The position numbers were made by a program, and so were the translations under genes. The notes below the pieces were generated by a model, which did not search any database, was not told the DNA's origin, and was given only the letters and a program-made list of their open reading frames with translations. Of a stretch of 64,000 nt of DNA, positions 39,051 to 48,111 are shown in pieces; the stretch's first letter is position 1, and each line of letters starts with the position of its first letter. Source of the DNA: Streptomyces sp. WMMB 322 (GTDB taxonomy: Bacteria; Actinomycetota; Actinomycetes; Streptomycetales; Streptomycetaceae); the NCBI RefSeq assembly GCF_900090145.1, contig NZ_FMHI01000013.1, positions 62,001 through 126,000 of the forward strand, written 5' to 3'.

Positions 39051-41201
39051 TCACGGCGCGGCCGGCGCGTCCCCCGCCCCGGCCGGGGCCGTCAGGACGC
39101 GATCCGGCCGGATCGGCAGGTTCCGGTGCCGCACGCCCGTCGCGTGCCACACCGCGTTGGCGACCGCCGCGGCGGCACCCACGATGCCGATCTCGCCGAT
39201 GCCCTTGATGCCGACGGGGTCGTCCGGCTCGGGGTCGTCCACCCAGTCCGCCTCGATGCGCGGCACGTCGGCGTTCGCGGCGACGTGGTAGCCCGCGAAG
39301 TCGGCGCCGACGGTGCCTCCGGACGCCCGGTCCCGGAACGCCTCCTCGTGCAGGGCCATGGAGATGCCCCACGTCATCCCGCCGAGGAACTGGCTGCGCG
39401 CCGTCAGCGGGTTGACGATCCGGCCCGCCGCGAAGATGCCGAGCATGCGCCGCACTCGTACCTCGCCGGTGGCCGGGTCCACGGCGACCTCCGCGAACTG
39501 CGCACCGAACGAGTGCCGTTCGGTCTCGGCGAGCGCCCCGATCGCCTCGGAGGAGTCCGAGCGGGCCGTGATTCCCTCCGGCGGAATGCTGCCGCCCAGG
39601 GCCAGTTGCTCCCGCAGGTCGCGCGCGGCGATCGTCACCGCCCACGCCCACGAGCGGGTGCCCATCGAACCGCCGGCGATCATCGCCTGCCCGAAGTCGC
39701 TGTCCCCGATGCGGACGCGCACCTGATCGGGCGTCACCGCGAGTTCCTCGGCGGCGACGAGGGTCAGGGCGGTCCGCGCGCCGGTTCCGATGTCCGCCGC
39801 CGTGATCCGGACGGTGAACGTGCCGTCCGCCTCGGCGGTCACCGCCGCCGTGGACGGCACGGCCCGCGCGGGGAAGGAAGCGGCGGCAGTGCCGGTCCCC
39901 AGCAGCAGGCGCCCCCCTTCGCGGCGCACGCCGGGACGCGGGTCCCGGTCCTCCCAGCCGAACCTGCGGGCGCCCTCCTGGAAGCAGGCCATCACGCGGC
40001 GGCTGCTGAACGGCAGCCCGGAGACGGGACCGGTCGTGGGGTCGTTGCGGGCGCGCAGCTCGATCGGGTCGATGCCGCACTTCTCGGCGAGTTCGTCGAG
40101 CGCCGCCTCCAGCGCGAACGAACCCGGTGCCTCACCCGGGGCCCGCATGAACGTGGGGCTCGGCACGTTGAGCCGCACGATCCGGTTCGCGGTGTGGTGG
40201 GCGCCGGCGTCGTACATCACCCGCCCGACACCGGCGCTGCCCTCGACGAACTCGTGCACGGTCGAGGTGAGGCTGAGCGACTCGTGCTGCAGGGCCCGCA
40301 GCCGCCCGTCGGGGCCGGCTCCGAGCCGGACCCGCTGCGCCGTGGGACTCCTGTAGCCGATCAGGGAGAACATCTGCCGGCGGGTCAGCACGACCCGGAC
40401 CGGACGCTGGAGGACCGTCGCCGCCATCACGGCGGCCACCTGGTGCGCACGTACGCCCTTGGAACCGAAGGCGCCGCCGACGTGTTCCGAGCGGACCCGC
40501 ACGGAGGCCGGGTCCAGCGAGAACAGCTGAGCCAGTTCGTTCACGATCCACGTGCTGCCCTGGTTGGAGTCGACGACCTCCAGGCGGCCGTCCTCCCAGC
40601 GGGCTGCCGCCGCGTGCGGCTCCATCGGGTTGTGGTGCTCCTCCGGCGTCGTGTACTCCTCGTCCACGACGACGGCGGACGAGGCGAGTTCGGCCTCCAG
40701 GTCGCCCTTCTCCTCCACCGCCTTGCCCATGCCGTCGTGCGCGTACGCGTCGGGCCGTCCGGCGGCGAAATCGATGTCGTGCGTCTCTTCCTCGTACCGC
40801 ACCACCAGCGCCTCGGCGGCCTCCCTCGCCTGCTCCGAGGTCTCGGCGACGACGAGCGCCACCGGCCAGCCCCTGTGCGGCACGCGGTCGTTCTGGAAGA
40901 CGGCGATGGTCGGGTCCGGAGCCCCCAGCATGCCGACGTAGTCGGTGTTCACATGCGGGGCGTTCCCGTGGTGCAGGACCGCGAGCACGCCCGGCATGGC
41001 GAGGACCGGCCCGGTCTCGACCGAGGTGATGCGGCCCCGGGCGACGGTGGACAACACCAGCCAGCCGTGCGCGAGTTCGGCGAAGGGGATGTCGCCGGCG
41101 TAGCGGGCGGCTCCGGTGACCTTCTCCAGGCCCTCCACGCGGGTGTGCGGAGCACCGTGGGAACTCTTCACCGGGGTGGTTCCGGTCGTGGCGGTGGTCA
41201 T
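39051..41201 (-). CDS. Xanthine-dehydrogenase-family molybdopterin-binding subunit (YagR/PaoC-like)
   Basis: 716 residues; the large catalytic subunit of a three-part molybdenum hydroxylase that oxidises aldehydes or N-heterocycles. Family blocks visible are RVEGLEKVTGAARYAGD near the N-terminus, EHHNPMEPHA, QGSTWIVNELAQLF, VGGAFGSKG, MRAPGEAPGSFALE, AADIGTGARTALT, and the terminal GIKGIGEIGIVGAAAA with the catalytic Glu. The ATG at 41201 has GGAGG upstream and overlaps the FAD subunit stop by 4 bases (ATGA). Length and subunit order match the E. coli YagTSR/PaoABC aldehyde oxidase type. Confidence 0.9.
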   Translation of the reverse strand: MTTATTGTTPVKSSHGAPHTRVEGLEKVTGAARYAGDIPFAELAHGWLVLSTVARGRITSVETGPVLAMPGVLAVLHHGNAPHVNTDYVGMLGAPDPTIAVFQNDRVPHRGWPVALVVAETSEQAREAAEALVVRYEEETHDIDFAAGRPDAYAHDGMGKAVEEKGDLEAELASSAVVVDEEYTTPEEHHNPMEPHAAAARWEDGRLEVVDSNQGSTWIVNELAQLFSLDPASVRVRSEHVGGAFGSKGVRAHQVAAVMAATVLQRPVRVVLTRRQMFSLIGYRSPTAQRVRLGAGPDGRLRALQHESLSLTSTVHEFVEGSAGVGRVMYDAGAHHTANRIVRLNVPSPTFMRAPGEAPGSFALEAALDELAEKCGIDPIELRARNDPTTGPVSGLPFSSRRVMACFQEGARRFGWEDRDPRPGVRREGGRLLLGTGTAAASFPARAVPSTAAVTAEADGTFTVRITAADIGTGARTALTLVAAEELAVTPDQVRVRIGDSDFGQAMIAGGSMGTRSWAWAVTIAARDLREQLALGGSIPPEGITARSDSSEAIGALAETERHSFGAQFAEVAVDPATGEVRVRRMLGIFAAGRIVNPLTARSQFLGGMTWGISMALHEEAFRDRASGGTVGADFAGYHVAANADVPRIEADWVDDPEPDDPVGIKGIGEIGIVGAAAAVANAVWHATGVRHRNLPIRPDRVLTAPAGAGDAPAAP

Positions 41202-42187
41202 GTGGCCTCCTCGCAGAGTTCGGTCAGCACGGACACCACAAGGTTGCGGATCAAGGTCACCTTGTATCCGTTGTGCGGCAGCGCCTCGGCGGCCGCGAGT
41301 TCGGCGTCCGCGGCGGCGGCGAAGGTCTCGGCAGTGGCCGGAGCCCCGGTCAGCACCTGCTCGGCCGCGCGGGCCCGCCACGGCCGGGAGGCGACGGCAC
41401 CGAAGGCCAGGCGCGCCCCGTGCACGGCTCCGTCCCGCACTTCGAGTGCGGCGGCCACGGAACCGATCGCGAACGCGTACGAGGCGCGCTCACGGACCTT
41501 GCGGTAGCGCGAGTTGGCGGCGAGCCGCGCGGGGGGCAGGGTGACGCCCGTGATCAGCGCTCCGGAAGGCAGCGAGGTCTCCAGGTGCGGGGTCTCGCCC
41601 ACCGGCAGGTAGAAGTCGGTCAGGGGCAACCGGCCCGGCCCGTCCGCCGTTTCGTATGTCACGACGGCGTCGAAGGCGGCCAGCGCGACGCCCATGTCCG
41701 AGGGGTGCACCGCCACGCAGTGGGCGGATGCTCCCAGGATCGCGTGGTTGTGGTGCTCGCCCTCGACGGCGGGGCAGCCGCTGCCGGGGACGCGCTTGTT
41801 GCACGGCTGTGAGACGTCGGCGAAGTAGCCGCAGCGGGTGCGCTGGAGCAGGTTCCCGCCGACCGTGGCCATGTTGCGCAGCTGGCCGGAGGCCCCCGCG
41901 AGCACGGCCTGCGCCAACGCCGGGTAGTTCTCCCGGACTTCGGGGTGTGCGGCCAGGTCGCTGTTGGTGACGGTCGCGCCGATGTGCAGGCCGCCGTCCG
42001 CGGTCCGCTCGATCTCCCCGAGCGGAAGCCGTGTGACGTCGAGAAGTCGGCCGGGCCGCTCGACGCCGGTCTTCATCAGGTCGACGAGATTCGTTCCGCC
42101 TCCGAGGCAGCGCGTCTCCGGGTCCGCGGCGAGCTGGGCGACCGCGCCGGGCACGTCGAGAACGCGCTGGTATCCGAATTCCCTCAT
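41198..42187 (-). CDS. FAD-binding subunit of molybdenum hydroxylase (YagS/PaoB-like)
   Basis: 329 residues. FAD-binding motifs are CLGGGTNLVDLMK and MATVGGNLLQRTRCGYF. The Cys pattern RTRCGYFADVSQPCNKR with GSGC is the 4Fe-4S-binding insert described for PaoB. The protein passes electrons from the iron-sulphur subunit toward the acceptor. It overlaps both neighbours by 4 bases (ATGA), the gene order being 2Fe-2S, FAD, Mo on the minus strand. Confidence 0.9.
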   Translation of the reverse strand: MREFGYQRVLDVPGAVAQLAADPETRCLGGGTNLVDLMKTGVERPGRLLDVTRLPLGEIERTADGGLHIGATVTNSDLAAHPEVRENYPALAQAVLAGASGQLRNMATVGGNLLQRTRCGYFADVSQPCNKRVPGSGCPAVEGEHHNHAILGASAHCVAVHPSDMGVALAAFDAVVTYETADGPGRLPLTDFYLPVGETPHLETSLPSGALITGVTLPPARLAANSRYRKVRERASYAFAIGSVAAALEVRDGAVHGARLAFGAVASRPWRARAAEQVLTGAPATAETFAAAADAELAAAEALPHNGYKVTLIRNLVVSVLTELCEEAT

Positions 42188-42753
42188 GCCGTGGCTCCGT
42201 TCCCGGCGCGTGCGTCTTCGCCCGCCTCGGTCCCGGCCGCGGCCGCCTGCGCGACGGCCTCGACGATCTGCACGTATGCGCCGCAGCGGCACAGGTTGCC
42301 GCTCATCCGCTCCCGGATCTCCTCGGCGGTCAGCGGCGGCGCTGCCGTTCTCACGTCGCCCGTGACGGCGCTCGGCCAGCCGGCCGCGTGCTCGTCGAGC
42401 ATCGCGACGGCCGAGCAGATCTGTCCCGGCGTGCAGTAGCCGCACTGGTAGCCGTCGAGGTCCAGGAACGCCTGCTGCACCGGGTGCAGCCGGTCTCCGC
42501 CGGCAACGCCCTCGATGGTGGTGATCTGGCGTCCTTCGGCGGCCACGGCCAGCTGCAGGCAGGAGACGGCCCGCTGCCCGTCGAGCAGGACGGTGCAGGC
42601 GCCGCACTGCCCTTGGTCGCAGCCCTTCTTGGTGCCTGTCAGGTCGAGATGCTCGCGCAGCGCGTCGAGAAGGGTGGTGCGGTGGTCGACAAAGAGCGTG
42701 TGCTGCTCGCCGTTGATGTTCAGGGTGATGGCGCTGGACGTGGATTGGTCCAT
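42184..42753 (-). CDS. 2Fe-2S subunit of molybdenum hydroxylase (YagT/PaoA-like)
   Basis: 189 residues. The plant-type 2Fe-2S cluster ligands are in GCDQGQCGACTVLL and SCLQ. The second cluster is in QCGYCTPGQI and NLCRCGAY. No Tat signal is obvious, unlike E. coli PaoA, so the enzyme may stay in the cytoplasm. It leads the operon; the gap upstream holds two tandem operator-like dyads and the divergent TetR gene at 43016. ATG ends at 42753. Confidence 0.92.
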   Translation of the reverse strand: MDQSTSSAITLNINGEQHTLFVDHRTTLLDALREHLDLTGTKKGCDQGQCGACTVLLDGQRAVSCLQLAVAAEGRQITTIEGVAGGDRLHPVQQAFLDLDGYQCGYCTPGQICSAVAMLDEHAAGWPSAVTGDVRTAAPPLTAEEIRERMSGNLCRCGAYVQIVEAVAQAAAAGTEAGEDARAGNGATA

Positions 42754-42914
42754 GCTCAGCCTCTTTCGCGTATCGGAGCGCGTCGGGAACCTCCGGCAGG
42801 CGAGGGAACGGGGACGCGGCCGTACGGACCGTGTGCAGCGACGGCGACTGCGGAAGAGTGCAGGAGAAGGAGGAGCGCCGACGGACCCTGTTCGCCGTTA
42901 TGGTGGACCTGACC

Positions 42915-42956
42915 GGATAGTTGTCCGCTCCAGTCGAACGTAGTGGACAGTTGTCC
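42915..42956. promoter_or_regulatory. Two tandem operator-like dyads upstream of the molybdenum hydroxylase
   Basis: GGATA-GT-TGTCC (42915-42926) and GGACA-GT-TGTCC (42945-42956) share AGTTGTCCGC and are exactly 30 bp apart, about three helix turns. They lie between the divergent hydroxylase operon and TetR gene. Probable binding sites of that TetR protein. Confidence 0.65.
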
Positions 42957-43015
42957 GCATTGGCAAGGCCCTTTTGCAGGCCCGGGGTTGGGGCGCGACC
43001 CCGCGAGGAGGACGA

Positions 43016-43597
43016 GTGCGGCAGAGCAAGCAGACGCCTCTGCGCTCGGACGCGCGACGCAACCGCGAGCGCATCCTCGACGTGGCACTCGCCGAGCTGA
43101 CGCGCTCCGCGAACGTGCCGCTCAGCGCCATCGCCAAGAAGGCCTGCGTCGGGCAGGGCACCTTCTACCGCAACTTCCCCAGCCGCGAAGCGCTCGTGCT
43201 GGAGGTCTACCGCCACGAGATGCAGCAAGTCGCCGATGCGGCGGCCCAGTTGCTCGACAAGTACGAACCCGACCGTGCGCTGCGGGAGTGGATGGACCGC
43301 CTCGCCCGGTTCGCCATGGCCAAGGCCGGCCTGGCGGACGCGATCCGTCAGGCGACCAGCGCACCCGGAAACGCGGAGAAACCGGGTCACGGCCCCGTGA
43401 CGCGAGCCGCCGAACTCCTGCTCCGTGCCGGAGAGGAGGCCGGCACGATCCGCCCGGGAGTCACCGCGGAGGACTTCCTCCTCGCGATCGCCGGCCTGTG
43501 GCAGATCGATCCGCGGGGTGACTGGCAGCCACGGGCCGAGCGGCTCCTCGGCCTCGTCATGGACGGACTCCGGGCGGGAGCACCCGGCGAGCAGTGA
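43016..43597 (+). CDS. TetR-family regulator of the molybdenum hydroxylase operon
   Basis: 193 residues. Helix-turn-helix: SDARRNRERILDVALAELTR then SAIAKKACVGQGTFYRNFPS. The C-terminal domain (DRALREWMDRLARFAMAKAG, AGTIRPGVTAEDFLLAIAGL) fits the group often found near oxidoreductases. The GTG at 43016 follows GAGGAGGAC. Divergent arrangement and the two dyads at 42915-42956 suggest it represses the YagTSR-type operon and itself. Confidence 0.88.
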   Translation: MRQSKQTPLRSDARRNRERILDVALAELTRSANVPLSAIAKKACVGQGTFYRNFPSREALVLEVYRHEMQQVADAAAQLLDKYEPDRALREWMDRLARFAMAKAGLADAIRQATSAPGNAEKPGHGPVTRAAELLLRAGEEAGTIRPGVTAEDFLLAIAGLWQIDPRGDWQPRAERLLGLVMDGLRAGAPGEQ

Positions 43598-43998
43598 GAG
43601 GCTGAGCGGGTCCGCGTGCGTGCCCGCCGCGCAGCGGCGACCGCCCAAGGGCCCTGTCCGGCGGGCGGGCGGCCGTGCTCCCGCGGGCCGGGGGAGGGGG
43701 GCGGCCGGAGCCGCCGGTCCGCGCGACCGGGGTCGCTGCCGCCCGTCCTCGCGGCCGGAGCCGCCGCGCGGACCGTCGCGGGCGCCGGGACGAACCGCCA
43801 CCACTGGAGACCAACCACCTCACAGGTCCCACACACTTCGGCCCCAAGTGTGTTCCGGCTATGGCGTTCGGGGCTTGTTTGCGCTGGACTTGGTGACGAC
43901 CACCCATGACATCGACTCGGCTCCGGCGCCGAGCACCGCGCGAAGCACCCGCCCCGTGACCCAGCCGCCCCGTGCCTTCGCGATCCGCCGGAGACACC
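43598..43998. other. Intergenic region with one inverted repeat
   Basis: About 400 bp between the TetR gene and the sigma-like fusion gene. ACACACTT (43831-43838) and AAGTGTGT (43846-43853) form perfect 8-bp arms around CGGCCCC; this could be an operator for the downstream gene or an RNA hairpin. No gene is seen. Confidence 0.5.
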
Positions 43999-45942
43999 GT
44001 GAACCTGGATCGGGGGAAACGGATGGACTGCGTACGCCTCTCCGACGCGGAGCTGCTGCGTCACATATGGGGAGGGGGCGAGAGTTCCCTTCCCGCGCTG
44101 CACGAGCTGGAGCGGCGCCACTTCCCCGCCGTGCGGGCCTTCGCAGCCCTCGGAGCCCTGAGCCCGCAGGCCGCCGACGAACTGGCGTACCAGGCATGGC
44201 AGGAGACGCTTCGGCAGCAGGCGGCGGGCAGCGTCAGCGGTGCGGTGCGTCCCGGCGCCCTCTCCTCGGTGCTGCACACGGCGTCCGCGTGGGCGCGGGG
44301 GAGTCAACGCGCGGCGCTCAACCCGCAGTTGGGCGCCTGGATGGAGGCCGGCGGTGCCTTGATGCCGGGGAGCACAGCCTCGGCGTGGTTCCACGCTCCC
44401 TCGCTTGTGGCACGCGCCTTCGCCGGTCTTCCCTGCCGCAGCCAGGCGGTCCTGTGGCACCGGGCGGTCGAGCGTGACGACGAGGCGCTGACCGGCAGGC
44501 TGACGGGTGCGGGCCCCGGCGAGGTGTCCGTGGCCACCGGCCGTGCGCAGGAGGAGCTGTACAACTCCTACGTCCAGGTCCTGCTGAACGGGATGCAGGA
44601 CGAGTGCCGTCTCTACCACCGGCTGGTGCTGGCGTACGCGGACGCGAGGTCCACGAACATCGCCGCCGAGGTGACCCCGCACCTGCAGAGATGCACTCGC
44701 TGCTCCCGTGCCGTGGGCGACCTCGGGCGTCTGCGGCACGATCCCGGCGCGCTGCTGGCGCAGGCGCTGCTGCCGTGGGGCGGCCCGGAGTACGCGGCGC
44801 GGGTCGCACACCACGCCGGCACCCGGCCGGACCCCGCGCCGGCGGCGGGTGTCGCCCGCAACGCGGCGGTCGGCGCGCTGCCCGCCGGCAGCAGGACGCC
44901 GCAGGGCCTGGTGTCCGGCTCTCGCGGGGGGCGGTCCGCGGGCAGGGGCCGGCATGCGGCTGCCGAAGCGGGGGGAGCCGGTGCGGACGCCCGGGCGAAG
45001 AAGCGGCGTATCGACCTGGTCGTGCGGTGCACGGCCGTCGCCGGTGTCTGCGCAGTCGGCGCCGCCTTCGCCTTCGGCTTCGTCGGGGATTCCGAGCCGC
45101 GGGAGCCGCAGAGCAGGGAGCGTGCACCGGCGCCGCCCCTCAAGGCCTCGCCCTCGCCTTCCGGAACCCCGGGTCCGGCACGGGTGACGGCCACCGCGAA
45201 GGCCGCGTCGGAGGCCCCGGACAGGCCCACCTCGAAGCCCACGAGTTCCCGGCCCGCTCCGTCCGCCCCGGGGAAGGACCGGCCCTCCTCGCCGTCCGTC
45301 GGCGACCCGGCCGTGGAGTGGCTGTTCGACAAGGTCACCGCAGACGGCGTGACGCCCGACAGTTCGGACAACGACAAGGACGGCACGCTCTTCGGCGCCT
45401 CCCGTCCGAGACCCACGTCCGGGGGAGCGCTCGCGTTCGACGGACAGCAGTTCGTGGCGTCGAGCGGGCCCATGGTCGACACGAGCGGGAGCTTCACCGT
45501 CTCGGCGCAGGTCAGGCTCGACCGCACGGACATCTCGCAGACGGTGGTGAGCCAGGACTCCTCGAACGCGAGCGCCTTCATGCTCCGGTACGACGCGCAG
45601 GAGTCGGCCTGGGAGATGCGGATGCCGAAGCAGGACACCGGTGACGGGGAGTCCGACGCCGACTCGGCCCTCTCCGGGTCCGGGCCGGAGGCGGGCGAGC
45701 CGGCACACCTGACGGGTGTCTACGACGCCGCCGCCGGTGAGGTGCGCCTCTACGTCGACGGGCGTCTGGCGGGGACCGCCGGCCGGACGGAGAGCTTCGC
45801 GTCCAGCGGGAGCTTCGTCGTCGGCCGGGGGCTGTCGGGCAACGCGTTCTTCCAGGGGCTCGACGGGACGGTCGACGACGTACGGGCCTTCGGCAGGGCG
45901 CTCTCCTCGGCGGAGGCCGCAAAGCTGGCAAAGGACTCCTGA
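43999..45942 (+). CDS. Sigma-like / zinc-finger-like transmembrane protein with extracellular LamG domain
   Basis: 647 residues. The N-terminal ~200 residues resemble sigma-70 regions 2 and 4 (LSDAELLRHIWGGGESSLPA, DELAYQAWQETLRQQ, LPCRSQAVLWHRAVE). Next comes a zf-HC2-like His/Cys motif (VTPHLQRCTRCSRAV, ~230-245), a Gly/Ala linker, and one transmembrane helix (VVRCTAVAGVCAVGAAFAFG, ~340-360). A Pro/Ser-rich stalk follows, then a concanavalin-like LamG_3 domain (~435-640: AVEWLFDKVTADG, LHLYVDGRLAG-type repeat, GTVDDVRAFGRALS). It joins sigma-like, anti-sigma-like and outer binding parts in one chain. GTG at 43999 follows GGAG; an ATG at 44023 is also possible. Confidence 0.7.
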   Translation: MNLDRGKRMDCVRLSDAELLRHIWGGGESSLPALHELERRHFPAVRAFAALGALSPQAADELAYQAWQETLRQQAAGSVSGAVRPGALSSVLHTASAWARGSQRAALNPQLGAWMEAGGALMPGSTASAWFHAPSLVARAFAGLPCRSQAVLWHRAVERDDEALTGRLTGAGPGEVSVATGRAQEELYNSYVQVLLNGMQDECRLYHRLVLAYADARSTNIAAEVTPHLQRCTRCSRAVGDLGRLRHDPGALLAQALLPWGGPEYAARVAHHAGTRPDPAPAAGVARNAAVGALPAGSRTPQGLVSGSRGGRSAGRGRHAAAEAGGAGADARAKKRRIDLVVRCTAVAGVCAVGAAFAFGFVGDSEPREPQSRERAPAPPLKASPSPSGTPGPARVTATAKAASEAPDRPTSKPTSSRPAPSAPGKDRPSSPSVGDPAVEWLFDKVTADGVTPDSSDNDKDGTLFGASRPRPTSGGALAFDGQQFVASSGPMVDTSGSFTVSAQVRLDRTDISQTVVSQDSSNASAFMLRYDAQESAWEMRMPKQDTGDGESDADSALSGSGPEAGEPAHLTGVYDAAAGEVRLYVDGRLAGTAGRTESFASSGSFVVGRGLSGNAFFQGLDGTVDDVRAFGRALSSAEAAKLAKDS

Positions 45943-46245
45943 CGGGCCGGCACCGCCTCCCCCTTCGCTGCCGCCTTCCCCTCCGCTCCCGCCTCCCCCT
46001 TCGCTCTCGCCTGCGCCTCCGCGGTGAGCCGCCCGGCCCCGGTGCCCCTTGATGCCCCTGCCCGGTGCGACGGACCGTCCCGGGCACCGGCGGCCGGGGT
46101 GACGCCGACCGCCGGTGAGCCGCGTGCCGCTCCGCTGCCGCCGCGAGGGCTGCGCCGTACCCGTGAACATCCGGGTCCTTGTGCCGAGTTGATACCTAGC
46201 TCTACTATGCATCAAGGTTCTAGGCATGGTTGCAAGGGGGTTCTC
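45943..46245. promoter_or_regulatory. Promoter region of the PadR/permease operon
   Basis: The first ~80 bp are strongly pyrimidine-rich (CCTCCCCCTTCG type). Nearer the PadR gene, TTGTGC (46179-46184), 18 bp and TACTAT (46203-46208) form a plausible promoter. CCTAG (46195-46199) and CTAGG (46220-46224) flank the -10 and may be a PadR site. Confidence 0.45.
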
Positions 46246-46620
46246 GTGAAAGTCACCAAGGATCTCGTCGCCGCCTCGGCGACACCGATGGTGCTGGGCA
46301 TCCTGGCCGAGGGGGAGAGCTACGGCTACGCCATCCTCCGGCGCATCAACGACCTGTCCGGGGGAGAGCTGGACTGGACGGAGGGGCTGCTCTATCCGCT
46401 GCTGCACCGGCTCGAGCGGCTCGGGCACGTGGAGTCGAGCTGGCAGTCGCCCAGGGGGGAACGCCGCCGGAAGTACTACCGCATCACCGACAGCGGTCTC
46501 GCCGAACTCGCGGAGCAGCGCCGGCAGTGGGACACGGTCGTGGACGCGCTCAAGCAGGTCTGGCTCGCCACCGGCGGTCTGAAGCCGTCCCCGGCGACGC
46601 CGTTGGAGGGCCCGGCATGA
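46246..46620 (+). CDS. PadR-family transcriptional regulator
   Basis: 124 residues. Winged helix of PadR type: TPMVLGILAEGESYGYAIL then DWTEGLLYPLLHRLERLG and ERRRKYYRITDSGLAEL. PadR proteins usually repress a neighbouring gene and release on ligand binding. The GTG at 46246 follows AAGGGGG. The stop overlaps the permease-prefix gene by 4 bases (ATGA), so the two are co-translated. The usual target is its own promoter. Confidence 0.92.
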   Translation: MKVTKDLVAASATPMVLGILAEGESYGYAILRRINDLSGGELDWTEGLLYPLLHRLERLGHVESSWQSPRGERRRKYYRITDSGLAELAEQRRQWDTVVDALKQVWLATGGLKPSPATPLEGPA

Positions 46621-47987
46621 CGGCGCTGGAAGGCCGGGACGGCCTGGAGGCCCAGTTCGCCCAGTGGCGCCACTACGCGCAGCGCCGCCCGGAGCTGAGG
46701 CAGTCCGACGCCGACGAGCTCGAGGACCACCTGCGGGGCTCCGTCGACGAGCTCATCGCAGTGGGCCTGCGCGCGGACGAGGCGTTCCTGGTCGCGGTCA
46801 AACGCATGGGCGGACTGGACGAGCTCTCCCGCGAGTTCGCCCGGGAGCACTCCGAACGGCTGTGGAAGCAGCTGGTGCTGACCGGCGACGGCGACAAGGC
46901 GGCGGAGAACAGGTCGCGGCGCGACCTGTTCGCGATGGCCGTCTGCGTCGTGGGCGCGGCGGCGTCCGTCAAGCTGCCGACGCTGTTCGGGATGGGTCTC
47001 GAGCACGACGGCGGGTTCTACGGGCGCAACATCGCCCTGTTCGCGCTGCCCTGGCTGGCGGCCTTCCTGGCGTGGCGCCGCAGGGCCGCACCGGCACTGG
47101 CCGGAGCGCTGGTGGGGCTGTTCGCGCTGGGTGCCGTTGCGGCCAACGCCTATCCGCTGGCGGAGGATTCCCAGTCGGTGGTCCTGACCGCCATCCATTT
47201 GTCCATCGCCCTGTGGTTCGCGGTCGGACTGGCCTATGTCGCCGACGACCTGCGGTCGCCGCGGCGGCGAATGGACTTCGTACGGTTCACCGGCGAGTGG
47301 TTCGTCTACCTCTCCCTCATCGCCGCCGGCGGCGGGGTGCTGATCGGGATCACCGTCGGGACGTTCGAGGCGATCGGCATCGTCCCGGAGGACTTCATCG
47401 CCCAGTGGCTCGTCCCTTGCGGCGGCGTGTCGGCGGTCGTGGTGGCCGGGTGGCTCGTCGAGGCCAAGCAGAGCGTCGTGGAGAACATGGCTCCCGTGCT
47501 CGCGCGGCTGTTCACTCCGCTGTTCACCGCGGTGCTGCTGGCCTTCCTCGTCGCCTTCGGCGTGACCGGCGACGGCATCGACGTCGAGCGCGAGGCGCTG
47601 ATCCTGTTCGACCTCGTGCTCGTGGTGGTGCTGGGCCTGCTTCTCTACTCGATCTCGGCCCGCGACCCGCTGAGCCCGGCCGGTCTGTTCGACAGGCTTC
47701 AACTCGCCCTTGTTGTCAGCGCGTTGCTCATCGACGTGCTGGTGATGGTGGAGATCACGGGACGTATCACCGAGTACGGCACCACCCCCAACAAGGCGGC
47801 GGCGCTCGGCGAGAACATCATCCTGCTGGCCAATCTCACCTGGTCGGCATGGCTGGCGCTCGGATTCGTCCGCCGGCGCACGCCGTTCGCGGCGCTCGAG
47901 GGCTGGCAGACGGGCTACCTGCCCGTGTACGCCGCGTGGGCCTGGATCGTGGCCCTGGTCTTCCCGCCGCTGTTCGGCTACATGTGA
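46617..47987 (+). CDS. Permease-prefix-domain membrane protein
   Basis: 456 residues. The N-terminal ~90 residues form the short helical permease-prefix domain (FAQWRHYAQRRPELRQSDAD, LEDHLRGSVDEL, FLVAVKRMGGLDELSREFA). About ten transmembrane helices follow (FAMAVCVVGAAASVKLPTLF, LVLVVVLGLLLYSI, ALVVSALLIDVLVMVEI). Such proteins pair with PadR regulators in many bacteria; some sense or transport drugs or lipids. No ATPase or pore motif is seen, so the activity is unknown. Confidence 0.8.
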   Translation: MTALEGRDGLEAQFAQWRHYAQRRPELRQSDADELEDHLRGSVDELIAVGLRADEAFLVAVKRMGGLDELSREFAREHSERLWKQLVLTGDGDKAAENRSRRDLFAMAVCVVGAAASVKLPTLFGMGLEHDGGFYGRNIALFALPWLAAFLAWRRRAAPALAGALVGLFALGAVAANAYPLAEDSQSVVLTAIHLSIALWFAVGLAYVADDLRSPRRRMDFVRFTGEWFVYLSLIAAGGGVLIGITVGTFEAIGIVPEDFIAQWLVPCGGVSAVVVAGWLVEAKQSVVENMAPVLARLFTPLFTAVLLAFLVAFGVTGDGIDVEREALILFDLVLVVVLGLLLYSISARDPLSPAGLFDRLQLALVVSALLIDVLVMVEITGRITEYGTTPNKAAALGENIILLANLTWSAWLALGFVRRRTPFAALEGWQTGYLPVYAAWAWIVALVFPPLFGYM

Positions 47988-48111
47988 GGCCGCCGCAAGC
48001 CCCTCCGGGCGACGTCCCGTCATCCGGCGCGTCACCCGGCCCGCCCCCGGACAGCAACTCTCCCCGAGGCCGGGCCGGTTGACGCGCCCCGTCGCGGAGG
48101 ACGCGGGGGCC

